A stretch of 64,000 bases of DNA from a virus. The position numbers were made by a program, and so were the translations under genes. Location of the stretch: the IMG/VR virus record IMGVR_UViG_3300025127_000013, positions 62,001 through 126,000 of that record; one strand, written 5' to 3'. Below the pieces are notes generated by a model. That model worked only from the letters and a program-made list of their open reading frames with translations, was not told where the DNA came from and searched no databases. Below, one piece after another: positions 26,588 to 33,526 of the stretch. The number at the start of each line of letters is the position of its first letter. The first letter of the stretch is position 1.

Positions 26588-27193
26588 ATGGGTAAAAAAT
26601 TACTACGAGAATACTACGAGCTTTGCGAAGGTGGAGTTTGTAAAGATCTTCTCACAGAAGAAGAGAAGAGATTTGTCTCTGATGGTGGGATGATTCTTTC
26701 TGGCATTATGCAGATGTGCGAAACACTAAACGGCAATGGTCGTATCTATACGGAGAGTGTTCTAAAAAGAGAAGTTGGGAAATACCAACAGCTTGTTAAG
26801 GAAAGACGGGCCCTTGGTGAGCTTGATCATCCAGACAAAGTTGAAGTTTCATTGGCATCTGTCTCCCATAAGGTTACCTCTATCTGGATGGAAGGCAATA
26901 AAGTAATGGGTAAAATTCAAGTTCTTGATACACCTGCCGGTCAAACACTTCGTGCACTTGTAGAGGGCGGATGCTCGATTGGTATTTCGTCCCGCGGCAC
27001 TGGATCAGTTCAAGAACAAAATGGTAAATCAATTGTACAAGAAGACTTTGAGTTGGTTTGTTTTGATGTTGTGTCAGAGCCATCAACCCCGGGTGCTTTT
27101 ATGATGAGAGAAGCTAAGGACTACGGCTTAAAAGAAAGCAAGAATGATAAAATTAACAGTCTCATAGACGAGGTATTAAAAGATGAAATATGA
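26588..27193 (+). CDS. Prohead core protease (gp21-like)
   Basis: A 201-residue serine protease of the T4 gp21/herpesvirus assemblin type. Visible are the N-terminal Gly-Asn-Gly-Arg-Ile-Tyr motif (49-54), the catalytic His81 in Gly-Glu-Leu-Asp-His-Pro and the Ser in Gly-Ile-Ser-Ser-Arg-Gly (Ser134/135). Family members remove the scaffold core and trim capsid proteins after Leu/Ile-x-Glu. Matching sites occur after Glu60 of the capsid protein at 36603 and in the shared N-terminal leaders of several small proteins here. Length is like T4 gp21 (about 212). Confidence 0.92.
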   Translation: MGKKLLREYYELCEGGVCKDLLTEEEKRFVSDGGMILSGIMQMCETLNGNGRIYTESVLKREVGKYQQLVKERRALGELDHPDKVEVSLASVSHKVTSIWMEGNKVMGKIQVLDTPAGQTLRALVEGGCSIGISSRGTGSVQEQNGKSIVQEDFELVCFDVVSEPSTPGAFMMREAKDYGLKESKNDKINSLIDEVLKDEI

Positions 27194-27728
27194 AAACTAT
27201 GCATTAATTCAGGAAAACTGGAACAAGTTTGCTGTCGAAGTTACTGAAGATAAAATGGAATTAGACGAGGCCCGTGGAGGCAAGATTGCAGCTACAGCAT
27301 TAGACGGTGCTGTGGGACTTGGTGTAGCCTTAGACTTAGCTGGTGTTGATTTTGCGAGCATGATACTTACGGATGATTCGGCACCATATTTGATTGGGTA
27401 TGCCCTGTTCAGGCTTGTTCAGAAAGTAGCAAAACAAACTGGCAAATCCCCTAAAGAAATTATTGTTAATCATTTAGATGCAATTGACAACAACCCAAGA
27501 GCTAGTGCAGCTCTAAGGTATTTAGTTAGGCAAGCATCTGTTATAATCGACCCCAAAGGTGATGAAGAATTGGATGATCCAAAAGCACTTGAAGCAGCAC
27601 TCGCTCCAGTTGTCGATAAGACGAAAGATGCTATTCAGAAAGACCCATCGTTTAAGGGTGCCAATCCATCAGCAGATAAGTCAAAGGCCAGCATGGGCCA
27701 GCCAGTTCCCGTTAAAATTACAGAGTAA
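27183..27728 (+). CDS. Hypothetical head-associated protein, 181 aa
   Basis: It overlaps the protease end by 11 bp. The N-terminus (Met-Lys-Tyr-Glu-Asn-Tyr-Ala-Leu-Ile-Gln-Glu-Asn-Trp-Asn-Lys-Phe) resembles short leader helices seen on small phage head proteins and may be a second type of targeting leader. A hydrophobic Gly/Ala/Leu segment lies at about 38-60, and the C-terminus is Lys/Pro/Ser-rich. Function not recognised; head-core or packaged protein is an inference. Confidence 0.55.
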   Translation: MKYENYALIQENWNKFAVEVTEDKMELDEARGGKIAATALDGAVGLGVALDLAGVDFASMILTDDSAPYLIGYALFRLVQKVAKQTGKSPKEIIVNHLDAIDNNPRASAALRYLVRQASVIIDPKGDEELDDPKALEAALAPVVDKTKDAIQKDPSFKGANPSADKSKASMGQPVPVKITE

Positions 27729-27731
27729 ATA

Positions 27732-28124
27732 ATGAAAAAATCAGAATTAAAAAAAGTTATAAAGCCACTCGTAAAGGAATGTATACAAGAAGTTCTTATT
27801 GAAGAGGGTTTGCTTTCTAGTGTTGTTTCAGAAGTTGTAAAAGGTATTACAGATACAACCATAGTTGAACAGAGAAAAGCTGTGCCACAACAGATTGTTC
27901 GTGAGCCGAAGAACACAAACTTAAAACAACAAAGGCAAAAGCTGATGGGTGCTATCAATAAGGATGCATACAACGGTGTAGACTTGTTTGAAGGTACAAC
28001 TCCTGCCCCAGCACAAAGAGAACAATCTGCAGGTGCTGTTGATTTGGGTGATCCAAATGATGCGGGAGTTGATATTAGCTCAATCATGGGTGCATCATCT
28101 AAAATATGGGAAAGATTAAAGTAG
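27732..28124 (+). CDS. Hypothetical head-module protein with amphipathic N-terminus, 130 aa
   Basis: It follows the previous gene by 3 bp. The first ~45 residues form two amphipathic helices (Ser-Glu-Leu-Lys-Lys-Val-Ile-Lys, then Cys-Ile-Gln-Glu-Val-Leu-Ile-Glu-Glu-Gly), a looser version of the leader found at 17596 and 20851. The rest is polar and disordered, with Gln/Arg and Ala/Pro-rich stretches and an Ile-Trp-Glu-Arg-Leu-Lys end. Probably a scaffold- or head-associated protein. Confidence 0.55.
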   Translation: MKKSELKKVIKPLVKECIQEVLIEEGLLSSVVSEVVKGITDTTIVEQRKAVPQQIVREPKNTNLKQQRQKLMGAINKDAYNGVDLFEGTTPAPAQREQSAGAVDLGDPNDAGVDISSIMGASSKIWERLK

Positions 28125-28130
28125 GTAATA

Positions 28131-28373
28131 ATGAAAAAGAAGTCACAAGTAGTAACTAAAAGATTTAATAATAGAGAAAGCAACGAAAGATTAATTCGTA
28201 GATTTCTTAAGAAAGTCAAGAAAGAAAGAATTGTCGAAGAAGTCAGAGATAGACGGCACTACGAAAAGCCCTCAGTTAAGAAGAAAATCAAAAAAGAAAG
28301 AGCACAAAGAGCAAGACTCAGAGAAGAAAGAAAAAAGCAAAGAGCTTTAGAAAGACGTCGAAGAAAAATTTAG
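28131..28373 (+). CDS. rpsU: Ribosomal protein bS21 homologue
   Basis: An 80-residue, extremely basic protein. Its centre carries the bS21 hallmark: Glu-Arg-Leu-Ile-Arg-Arg-Phe-Leu-Lys-Lys-Val, then Glu-Val-Arg-Asp-Arg-Arg-His-Tyr-Glu-Lys-Pro-Ser, ending in a helical Arg/Lys/Ala tail, close in length to bacterial S21 (about 71). bS21 sits near the anti-Shine-Dalgarno region of the 30S platform; phage versions are known and may bias ribosomes to phage mRNA. It is the last gene of the head-assembly run, just before a late-promoter motif. A histone-like DNA-binding role is the alternative, but the Tyr-Glu-Lys-Pro motif favours bS21. Confidence 0.8.
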   Translation: MKKKSQVVTKRFNNRESNERLIRRFLKKVKKERIVEEVRDRRHYEKPSVKKKIKKERAQRARLREERKKQRALERRRRKI

Positions 28374-28374
28374 T

Positions 28375-28385
28375 AACTATTTACA
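28375..28385 (+). promoter_or_regulatory. Candidate late promoter motif AACTATTTACA
   Basis: It begins at the stop codon region of the bS21 gene and lies 31 bp before the ATG at 28417, which has an AAAGGAG ribosome site. Core ACTATTTA conserved; no -35 box. Confidence 0.5.
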
Positions 28386-28416
28386 TTGTAAATCAAAAAT
28401 TTAAAGGAGTTTAATA

Positions 28417-28845
28417 ATGGGAAGTTGGGAACTTAGACCGGGATTACATAATGTCGGTTCCTTTCAGGTAAGTGGAAAACCTTTTGCTTCAGGCTCGTGC
28501 TTAGCACCAGCCAGTGGCTCGACACATGTATTAACAGTAGATTTTCCAAATGTAACCAAGTGGGTTCAAATAATACCTCATCGTGACCAAGGCGGAGATT
28601 TGAAGGTTGGATTTAGTGCCGCTGGAATCACCAGTGCCACTGGCGAAGCTTGTTTTAGAATTCATTGTGGTCAGAGCGGTTCTGTTAACGACCCACTTGA
28701 TCTTAAGATTAGTAGATTAACCTTTCAGTCAACCACTACTGAAACTGTAACATTTGATATAGTAGCCGGCTTAACAAACATTCCACCAATTTCTGTTGAA
28801 ACTGAAGATGGTCCAAGTTGGCAAGGCACCACCGGAGTAAAATAG
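28417..28845 (+). CDS. Virion surface protein, 142 aa (decoration-like)
   Basis: First gene of the fibre-like cluster, preceded by AAAGGAG. A small Gly/Ser/Thr-rich, Cys-containing beta protein with repeated hydrophobic/polar alternation and no charged clusters. No recognised family. Position and composition suggest a decoration or fibre-base protein. The next gene follows after 4 bp. Confidence 0.55.
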   Translation: MGSWELRPGLHNVGSFQVSGKPFASGSCLAPASGSTHVLTVDFPNVTKWVQIIPHRDQGGDLKVGFSAAGITSATGEACFRIHCGQSGSVNDPLDLKISRLTFQSTTTETVTFDIVAGLTNIPPISVETEDGPSWQGTTGVK

Positions 28846-28849
28846 GCCC

Positions 28850-29560
28850 ATGGCAAATTTCGGCTGGGCATATGTTAATTGTGAAGACACTGGGACTGGC
28901 GGCGGCCAAGCCGCTGGCCCGACCGGTTCGCTGCAATTTTTAACTGGTGCTAATTCTACTAATGGTTCTGCCGCATTAATGTATCATACGGCATCTGATA
29001 CTAGTGTTCATCCATATACTCCAAGCACACTAGTACTATCAGGAAACCTTTTAGTAACTGGTTCAGTATCAGCTAGTGTTTTTCATTACGAAGATATCAC
29101 TAGAATTGATGCAACTGGTTCTACATTTTTTGGTAATACAAATGATGACACACACATGAGAACCGGAAGCTTGGTCGTTACAGAAGCAGGTGCAGGTGCC
29201 GCCACAAACTTTGTGTTAAGTGCAAGTGCAACTCAAAAAGTTGTTAGTGTCGCCGGTTTTGCTGGGGGATATAGCTCTAAAAATGCAGATTTTGCGATCA
29301 CAGAAGATAAACACATATATGGCATAACTAAAACAACTGCCACGATAATTACGGTACCGGCCGCCGATACAGTGCCAACCGGTTTAATTTGGACTATTAA
29401 AGATGAGGTCACTGCAAGAACCGGAGCTAGCAATAATATTACTCTCACCAGTTCATCACCGGTTCAAAACTTGTTTGATGGTGCATCAACTTATATTTTA
29501 ACTGGCACGATGCCAGCAATCAGTATTTATTCAAATGGGACAAACTGGTTTGTCTTCTAA
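28850..29560 (+). CDS. Fibre-like protein 1, 236 aa
   Basis: It starts with ATG 28850. The N-terminal half holds Gly-Pro-x-Gly-Ser-Leu-Gln-Phe and Ser-Gly-Asn-Leu-Leu-Val-Thr-Gly-Ser-Val-Ser-Ala-Ser-Val, repeats typical of trimeric fibre shafts. The last ~65 residues form a domain shared in order with the next genes: Trp-Thr-Ile-Lys-Asp-Glu, Asn-Asn-Ile-Thr-Leu, Leu-Phe-Asp-Gly, then Tyr-Ser-Asn-Gly-Thr-Asn-Trp-Phe-Val-Phe. Member of a family of at least five (28850-35248). Head-fibre or tail-fibre role is inferred. Confidence 0.6.
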   Translation: MANFGWAYVNCEDTGTGGGQAAGPTGSLQFLTGANSTNGSAALMYHTASDTSVHPYTPSTLVLSGNLLVTGSVSASVFHYEDITRIDATGSTFFGNTNDDTHMRTGSLVVTEAGAGAATNFVLSASATQKVVSVAGFAGGYSSKNADFAITEDKHIYGITKTTATIITVPAADTVPTGLIWTIKDEVTARTGASNNITLTSSSPVQNLFDGASTYILTGTMPAISIYSNGTNWFVF

Positions 29561-29579
29561 TTAAAGAAGGAGGCACCAA

Positions 29580-30326
29580 ATGGCATACAACAATATATCT
29601 GGAACTGTTCTCCTCCCAAACGAATTATTAAAAGTAGAAGGTATCACTTCTGGTATCGTCTCTGGTAATCTCAGCACATCCGATGGTGCTGAAGTTATTA
29701 ATGTTCCGAGAGTTGCGAATGCGACCAATAATGCAATTGTAACAAATGTTGACGGCAATGCCAATACTTTAACATGTGAATCAAACCTCACATTTGATGG
29801 TGACACATTAAATGTCACAGGAGAAATTACAGCAAGTACGGGTATATCAGCCTCTTACTTAATGGGTGATGGTAGCAGGCTAACTGGTATTTCTGCAGGC
29901 GGCGGTGGAAATGCTAATGCTCAAGGCCCGTTAGGGGCACTTCAATTTCGCAACGATGCGGGTGCTGGAACAATTAGCGGTTCTGATAACCTAATATTTA
30001 ACAACAATATTCTTCAAGTTTTTGGTGGCTTAAAGTTAAACAGAAGAAACACATCATCAACCATAACTGCCTCAATAACCGACTACTATATTGGCACCAA
30101 TACAACTAATGGTGTTTTATCAATTAGATTACCTGATGCCGCTAATTTATTAGATGGTCAAACATATGTTGTGAAAGATGAAGCAGGCACGGCAGCATCT
30201 AATAATGTTACAATTTTAGCATCTGGTTCACAAACAATCGACGGTCAAAATTCAGTAATTTTGGAATCACCTTTTGCATCTATCCAGCTTTATTGTAACG
30301 GTACAAATAAATACTTTATTACATAG
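29580..30326 (+). CDS. Fibre-like protein 2, 248 aa
   Basis: The ATG follows AAGGAGG. It begins Met-Ala-Tyr-Asn, like fibre-like proteins 4 and 5. The centre has the fibre-shaft pattern Leu-Thr-Phe-Asp-Gly-Asp-Thr-Leu-Asn-Val-Thr-Gly and Leu-Met-Gly-Asp-Gly-Ser-Arg-Leu-Thr-Gly-Ile, and the C-terminal domain Tyr-Val-Val-Lys-Asp-Glu, Asn-Asn-Val-Thr-Ile, Ile-Asp-Gly-Gln, Tyr-Cys-Asn-Gly-Thr-Asn-Lys-Tyr matches its neighbours. Likely a structural fibre subunit. Confidence 0.6.
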   Translation: MAYNNISGTVLLPNELLKVEGITSGIVSGNLSTSDGAEVINVPRVANATNNAIVTNVDGNANTLTCESNLTFDGDTLNVTGEITASTGISASYLMGDGSRLTGISAGGGGNANAQGPLGALQFRNDAGAGTISGSDNLIFNNNILQVFGGLKLNRRNTSSTITASITDYYIGTNTTNGVLSIRLPDAANLLDGQTYVVKDEAGTAASNNVTILASGSQTIDGQNSVILESPFASIQLYCNGTNKYFIT

Positions 30327-30345
30327 AAAAATACTGTACGGTACA

Positions 30346-30356
30346 TACTATTTATA
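30346..30356 (+). promoter_or_regulatory. Candidate late promoter motif TACTATTTATA with long leader
   Basis: This exact copy of the consensus lies 91 bp before the gene at 30448, the longest leader in the set. Just upstream, 30334-30344 contains the interrupted palindrome TGTAC-G-GTACA. The 30357-30447 leader holds short inverted repeats (ATACA...TGTAT, CATAT...ATATG) but no tRNA or reading frame that I can support. Confidence 0.55.
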
Positions 30357-30447
30357 ATTGAGCGGGCTGCCATTTATACATATGAAATATGGATAGGTGT
30401 ATCTCGTTCAGCTATAAATAAAACTTAAAAATGGAGGGTTTTTAAAC

Positions 30448-32037
30448 ATGGCTTACAAATTCCAATTCGGACAGGCAATCTTGTCCGGTGCTCTGGACCA
30501 AGAAGGTGATATTCAGGTCAAGGATCAAAGTGGTAACACCCAGATCTTACTTGATGACAATGGTATCATTTCTGGTGCAGGCAATTTTCAAACTAACGGT
30601 GCACTCGTTATGAGAGATGTCACCCGTATTAGTGCGGCTGGTGCTGGTTCTTTCGCCGGTGTTGCTGCTGGTGGTGCAATCACTACCGCAACTGACATTG
30701 ATGGTTCTGGTGACCTCACTATGGGCACTATTACTATGACTGGAATGTCAGTCGACGCCGACGGTGACACCATCGTCAAAACACTTGCAATGCCAGATGA
30801 TGCTACAATTGGTAACAACACAAACTCTGACATGCTGACTTTTGCTGCAGCCGAGCTTACAGTAAAAGCCAACAGTGATTTCACTATTGCTAAGGCCGGT
30901 GGTCTTAAGCTTGCTGACGGTGCAGTTACTTCAACTGCTGCCGAGCTTAACTTCCTTGATGGCTCAACCGCTGGTACGGCTGTCGCATCTAAGGCTGTTG
31001 TTCTTGATGCAAGCAAAGATATCAGTGGTTTAGGCCAGTTATCGGCTGTCGGTCTCAGTGGTTCGCTTAGATTCTCGCTTGATGTTGAAGCTAACGGCGG
31101 TCTTGGAATGACACCATTCCAGAACAGTGCCAATGTTGCCGACCTTAAGATTAGTGGTGCTTTCATGCAAGCTGCTGCTGTTTCAGTCGGTGTTGATGAG
31201 CTTATGATGCTTGATGCTGATGGTTCTGTCAAAAGAGAAAGCTTCGCTGACTATGCTACTGCAATCGCCGGTGACGGTCTTGCGGCATCTTCTGGTGTTC
31301 TCTCTGTATCCTTGAGCGAGTTAACCGAAGCTGCTGTTAGTGTTGGTGCTGACTCATTGATTTTCATCGATGCAGACGGAAACGTTACTCGCAAAGATAC
31401 TTTCGCTGATTATGCGACCGCAATCGCAGGTGATGGTCTTGCTGCTTCTTCCGGTGTCCTCGCTGTTGGTGTCGATGATTCGTCTATCGAACTCAACTCC
31501 GATGCACTTCGCATTAAAGCAGACGGTGTTACCGGTGCTATGCTCGCTCCAGCAGTCGCTGGTGTCGGTCTTGCTCAAGATGGTTCTGGTAACCTTGACC
31601 TTGACCTTAATGAGTTAAGTGCCGCTGCAGTTGATGTCAGTGCCGATAGCATTGCTATTATCGATGCTAACGATAGTGATGCCTCCAAGAAAGAAAGCAT
31701 TGCTGACCTTGTTGCAGGTATGGCTGGTGCTGGTCTTTCGGCTGCATCTGGACAGCTTTCTGTTCAAGGTAACTCGGTTGCTGTTGCAGTTGATGGTACT
31801 GCTGTTTCTGAAGGTTATAACTTCGCTACTGGCTCTGACGGTGGTACAGTTACTCTTCCAGCCTCACCATCAGTCGGTGATGTTGTCACACTCAAGAACT
31901 CCTCTGGAGGTGTTTTGGTTCTCGCCCGAGGCGATGCTGGCCACGATATCGACGGACAGTCCGCTGTCGTTCTTGAATCGCCATTTGCTGCTGTTACATG
32001 TGTATACATGGTTGCAAACAAGTGGAAGATTGTGTAA
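30448..32037 (+). CDS. Fibre-like protein 3 with internal repeats, 529 aa
   Basis: A strong GGAGGG ribosome site and a leader sequence shared with the gene at 38557 precede the ATG. The protein is Ala/Gly/Asp/Ser-rich with about three tandem copies (about residues 245-450) of a ~60-residue module containing Phe-Ala-Asp-Tyr-Ala-Thr-Ala-Ile-Ala-Gly-Asp-Gly-Leu-Ala-Ala-Ser-Ser-Gly. The final ~65 residues (Val-Thr-Leu-Lys-Asn, Ile-Asp-Gly-Gln, Leu-Glu-Ser-Pro-Phe-Ala) are the family domain. Codon use is richer in C-ending codons than in neighbours, as in the capsid gene, suggesting high expression. A terminator follows. Confidence 0.65.
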   Translation: MAYKFQFGQAILSGALDQEGDIQVKDQSGNTQILLDDNGIISGAGNFQTNGALVMRDVTRISAAGAGSFAGVAAGGAITTATDIDGSGDLTMGTITMTGMSVDADGDTIVKTLAMPDDATIGNNTNSDMLTFAAAELTVKANSDFTIAKAGGLKLADGAVTSTAAELNFLDGSTAGTAVASKAVVLDASKDISGLGQLSAVGLSGSLRFSLDVEANGGLGMTPFQNSANVADLKISGAFMQAAAVSVGVDELMMLDADGSVKRESFADYATAIAGDGLAASSGVLSVSLSELTEAAVSVGADSLIFIDADGNVTRKDTFADYATAIAGDGLAASSGVLAVGVDDSSIELNSDALRIKADGVTGAMLAPAVAGVGLAQDGSGNLDLDLNELSAAAVDVSADSIAIIDANDSDASKKESIADLVAGMAGAGLSAASGQLSVQGNSVAVAVDGTAVSEGYNFATGSDGGTVTLPASPSVGDVVTLKNSSGGVLVLARGDAGHDIDGQSAVVLESPFAAVTCVYMVANKWKIV

Positions 32038-32067
32038 TCAATCTTTTTCAACTTTGTTGAATCTTTT

Positions 32068-32099
32068 GGATGCCTCCCTTGTGGGGGCATCCTTTTTTT
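32068..32099 (+). terminator. Rho-independent terminator after fibre-like gene 3
   Basis: A 10-bp stem (32068-32077 with 32083-32092, one G-T pair), a 5-base loop CTTGT and seven T residues. Confidence 0.9.
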
Positions 32100-32113
32100 A
32101 TACTACTTATTGT

Positions 32114-32350
32114 GTGAAAGTTTTAGATTTGCATGGTAAAACTTATGTTGAAGCTCGATACTTAGTGGAAGAGTTTATGCTTTTAAATGAAACACCTATA
32201 AAAATAGTTACTGGTAATTCAGATCAAATGAAAATAATAGTAAAAGAAATTGCTGAAAAGCATAAAATGTATTATTTCCCCGAACATTTCAGTAACTTTG
32301 GAGCCTACATAATACAAGACAAAACGATAAGTTCATCTATTTATGGTTGA
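32114..32350 (+). CDS. Mini Smr-domain protein, 78 aa
   Basis: The only workable start is GTG 32114; no clear ribosome site precedes it, so the start is uncertain. The product begins Val-Lys-Val-Leu-Asp-Leu-His-Gly-Lys-Thr and continues Glu-Ala-Arg-Tyr-Leu-Val-Glu-Glu-Phe, then Ile-Val-Thr-Gly-Asn-Ser-Asp-Gln-Met-Lys-Ile-Ile-Val. The Leu-Asp-Leu-His-Gly and Thr-Gly-Asn-Ser motifs fit the Smr fold of MutS2 C-termini, which nicks or binds nucleic acid. It is a lone cytoplasmic-type gene inside the fibre cluster, after a terminator and a TACTACTTATT variant of the late motif (32101-32111). Confidence 0.6.
   Translation: MKVLDLHGKTYVEARYLVEEFMLLNETPIKIVTGNSDQMKIIVKEIAEKHKMYYFPEHFSNFGAYIIQDKTISSSIYG
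32335..32345 (+). promoter_or_regulatory. Candidate late promoter motif ATCTATTTATG
   Basis: A variant of the recurrent motif inside the last codons of the Smr gene, 16 bp before the ATG at 32362, with GAGAGG between. Weaker match (TCTATTTAT), and coding constraint may explain part of it. Confidence 0.35.
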
Positions 32351-32361
32351 GAGGATAAAAA

Positions 32362-33495
32362 ATGGCATATAATGTTTTAAAAGGTAATGTACAAGGTTCA
32401 GTAGATCAACATGGTGATCAAGAAATTGATGGTGTAAAGGTATTTAAGAATACTGTTAGTGCCAGTGTTTTCTGGGATACAGATGCCCAAAGCCCTTGTG
32501 CCACAATGAAAGATGTTGCAATCAAAAGTATTAAAGGCAATGTAAACAACGGCCTGATAGTTTGTGATAAAGAGCATGGTGCCAGAACTCATCACAACTT
32601 AAAATACGATGCAGACACTGAAACACTTTCAGCTAATACTTTATCAGCTAAAACATTTATAGGGTCAGGCATATACTTAAAAGATATTCCTAACAATGCA
32701 TTTACTGGCCCAATAGATGCTAATTTTTTAAATCACGGTCTTGGATTACAAAATTTACGAGGAAATCTACAATTAAAAACAAGTAACGGTTTAGTGCTTG
32801 ATGAGCAGGGTGTAGGTCTTTCGTTGGCTTTAAATTCTGGAATAACAGTCAAATCAAATAAAGTCTCTATTGACCCAACTAAACTTGAGCCGATTAATAC
32901 AGAAGGACAGAACTTAAGTGATAATGATGTGATTATAGTTGCTGATGTTTCTAGAGGTACAACTAGAAATACAACTTTGGTAAACTTGTATGACTCTTAT
33001 GTCAGAACAAAAGTACCATATCCAACCGGAACACCCGGAACAATCCAATTCAAAGGTAAAAGAAACTTTGAGTCTTCTGATAATTTAACATTTAACGGTC
33101 AAACAAATACTTTAAACCTTGAGGGTACTCTTGATTCCACAACTGTGGTTAGTAAAGCTAAAATGCTTTGTCAAGGTGCAGTCCATTACAATATAACAAA
33201 AATTACTGACAATGAATACAATGTTGATAGTTCTGATTATACAATCATTTGTGATGCACAGAAAAATCATGTCAATGTTAAATTGCCGCCGGCTCAAAAT
33301 AATACCGGAAGAGTGATTGTTGTAAAGAAGGCTGACTCAGGTAAAATAAAATTAACAGCTAATAAAGTAAGTGTCACTTGCGAAGATAGCAAGATTGATC
33401 TGAACAACAGAACAGAGATTAAAATGAATTATTCGTCGAGAACTTTTCAATCTGATGGTGAAAACTGGTACATAATTGGTACCAAGGGAACTTGA
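32362..33495 (+). CDS. Fibre-like protein 4, 377 aa
   Basis: The ATG follows GAGAGGATAAA. The N-terminus Met-Ala-Tyr-Asn-Val-Leu-Lys-Gly-Asn-Val is like proteins 2 and 5. The body contains Tyr-Asp-Ala-Asp-Thr-Glu-Thr-Leu-Ser-Ala-Asn and Leu-Thr-Phe-Asn-Gly-Gln-Thr-Asn-Thr-Leu shaft-type repeats, and the C-terminus carries a divergent family domain (Val-Ile-Val-Val-Lys-Lys-Ala-Asp-Ser-Gly, Phe-Gln-Ser-Asp-Gly-Glu-Asn-Trp-Tyr-Ile-Ile). Probable fibre subunit; which structure it belongs to is not clear. Confidence 0.6.
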   Translation: MAYNVLKGNVQGSVDQHGDQEIDGVKVFKNTVSASVFWDTDAQSPCATMKDVAIKSIKGNVNNGLIVCDKEHGARTHHNLKYDADTETLSANTLSAKTFIGSGIYLKDIPNNAFTGPIDANFLNHGLGLQNLRGNLQLKTSNGLVLDEQGVGLSLALNSGITVKSNKVSIDPTKLEPINTEGQNLSDNDVIIVADVSRGTTRNTTLVNLYDSYVRTKVPYPTGTPGTIQFKGKRNFESSDNLTFNGQTNTLNLEGTLDSTTVVSKAKMLCQGAVHYNITKITDNEYNVDSSDYTIICDAQKNHVNVKLPPAQNNTGRVIVVKKADSGKIKLTANKVSVTCEDSKIDLNNRTEIKMNYSSRTFQSDGENWYIIGTKGT

Positions 33496-33496
33496 T

Positions 33497-33507
33497 TCCT
33501 ATTTATA
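33497..33507 (+). promoter_or_regulatory. Candidate late promoter motif TCCTATTTATA
   Basis: It starts just after the stop of the previous gene and lies 19 bp before the ATG at 33527, with an AAAGGA ribosome site between. Confidence 0.45.
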
Positions 33508-33526
33508 AACAAAGGAACCACACAAC

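Noticed and set aside
30357-30447. Possible tRNA or structured RNA in the long leader
   Set aside because: No T-loop consensus and no cloverleaf could be drawn; only short inverted repeats are present.
30588-31232. Long open frame on the minus strand (about 214 codons)
   Set aside because: It is antisense to the repeat-rich fibre gene, has Ser/Pro/Ala composition dictated by that gene's codons, and lacks a ribosome site. All accepted genes are on the + strand.
31619-32113. Upstream part of the frame containing the Smr gene
   Set aside because: It is a shadow of the fibre gene in another frame, rich in Leu/Val; only the part from GTG 32114 makes protein sense.
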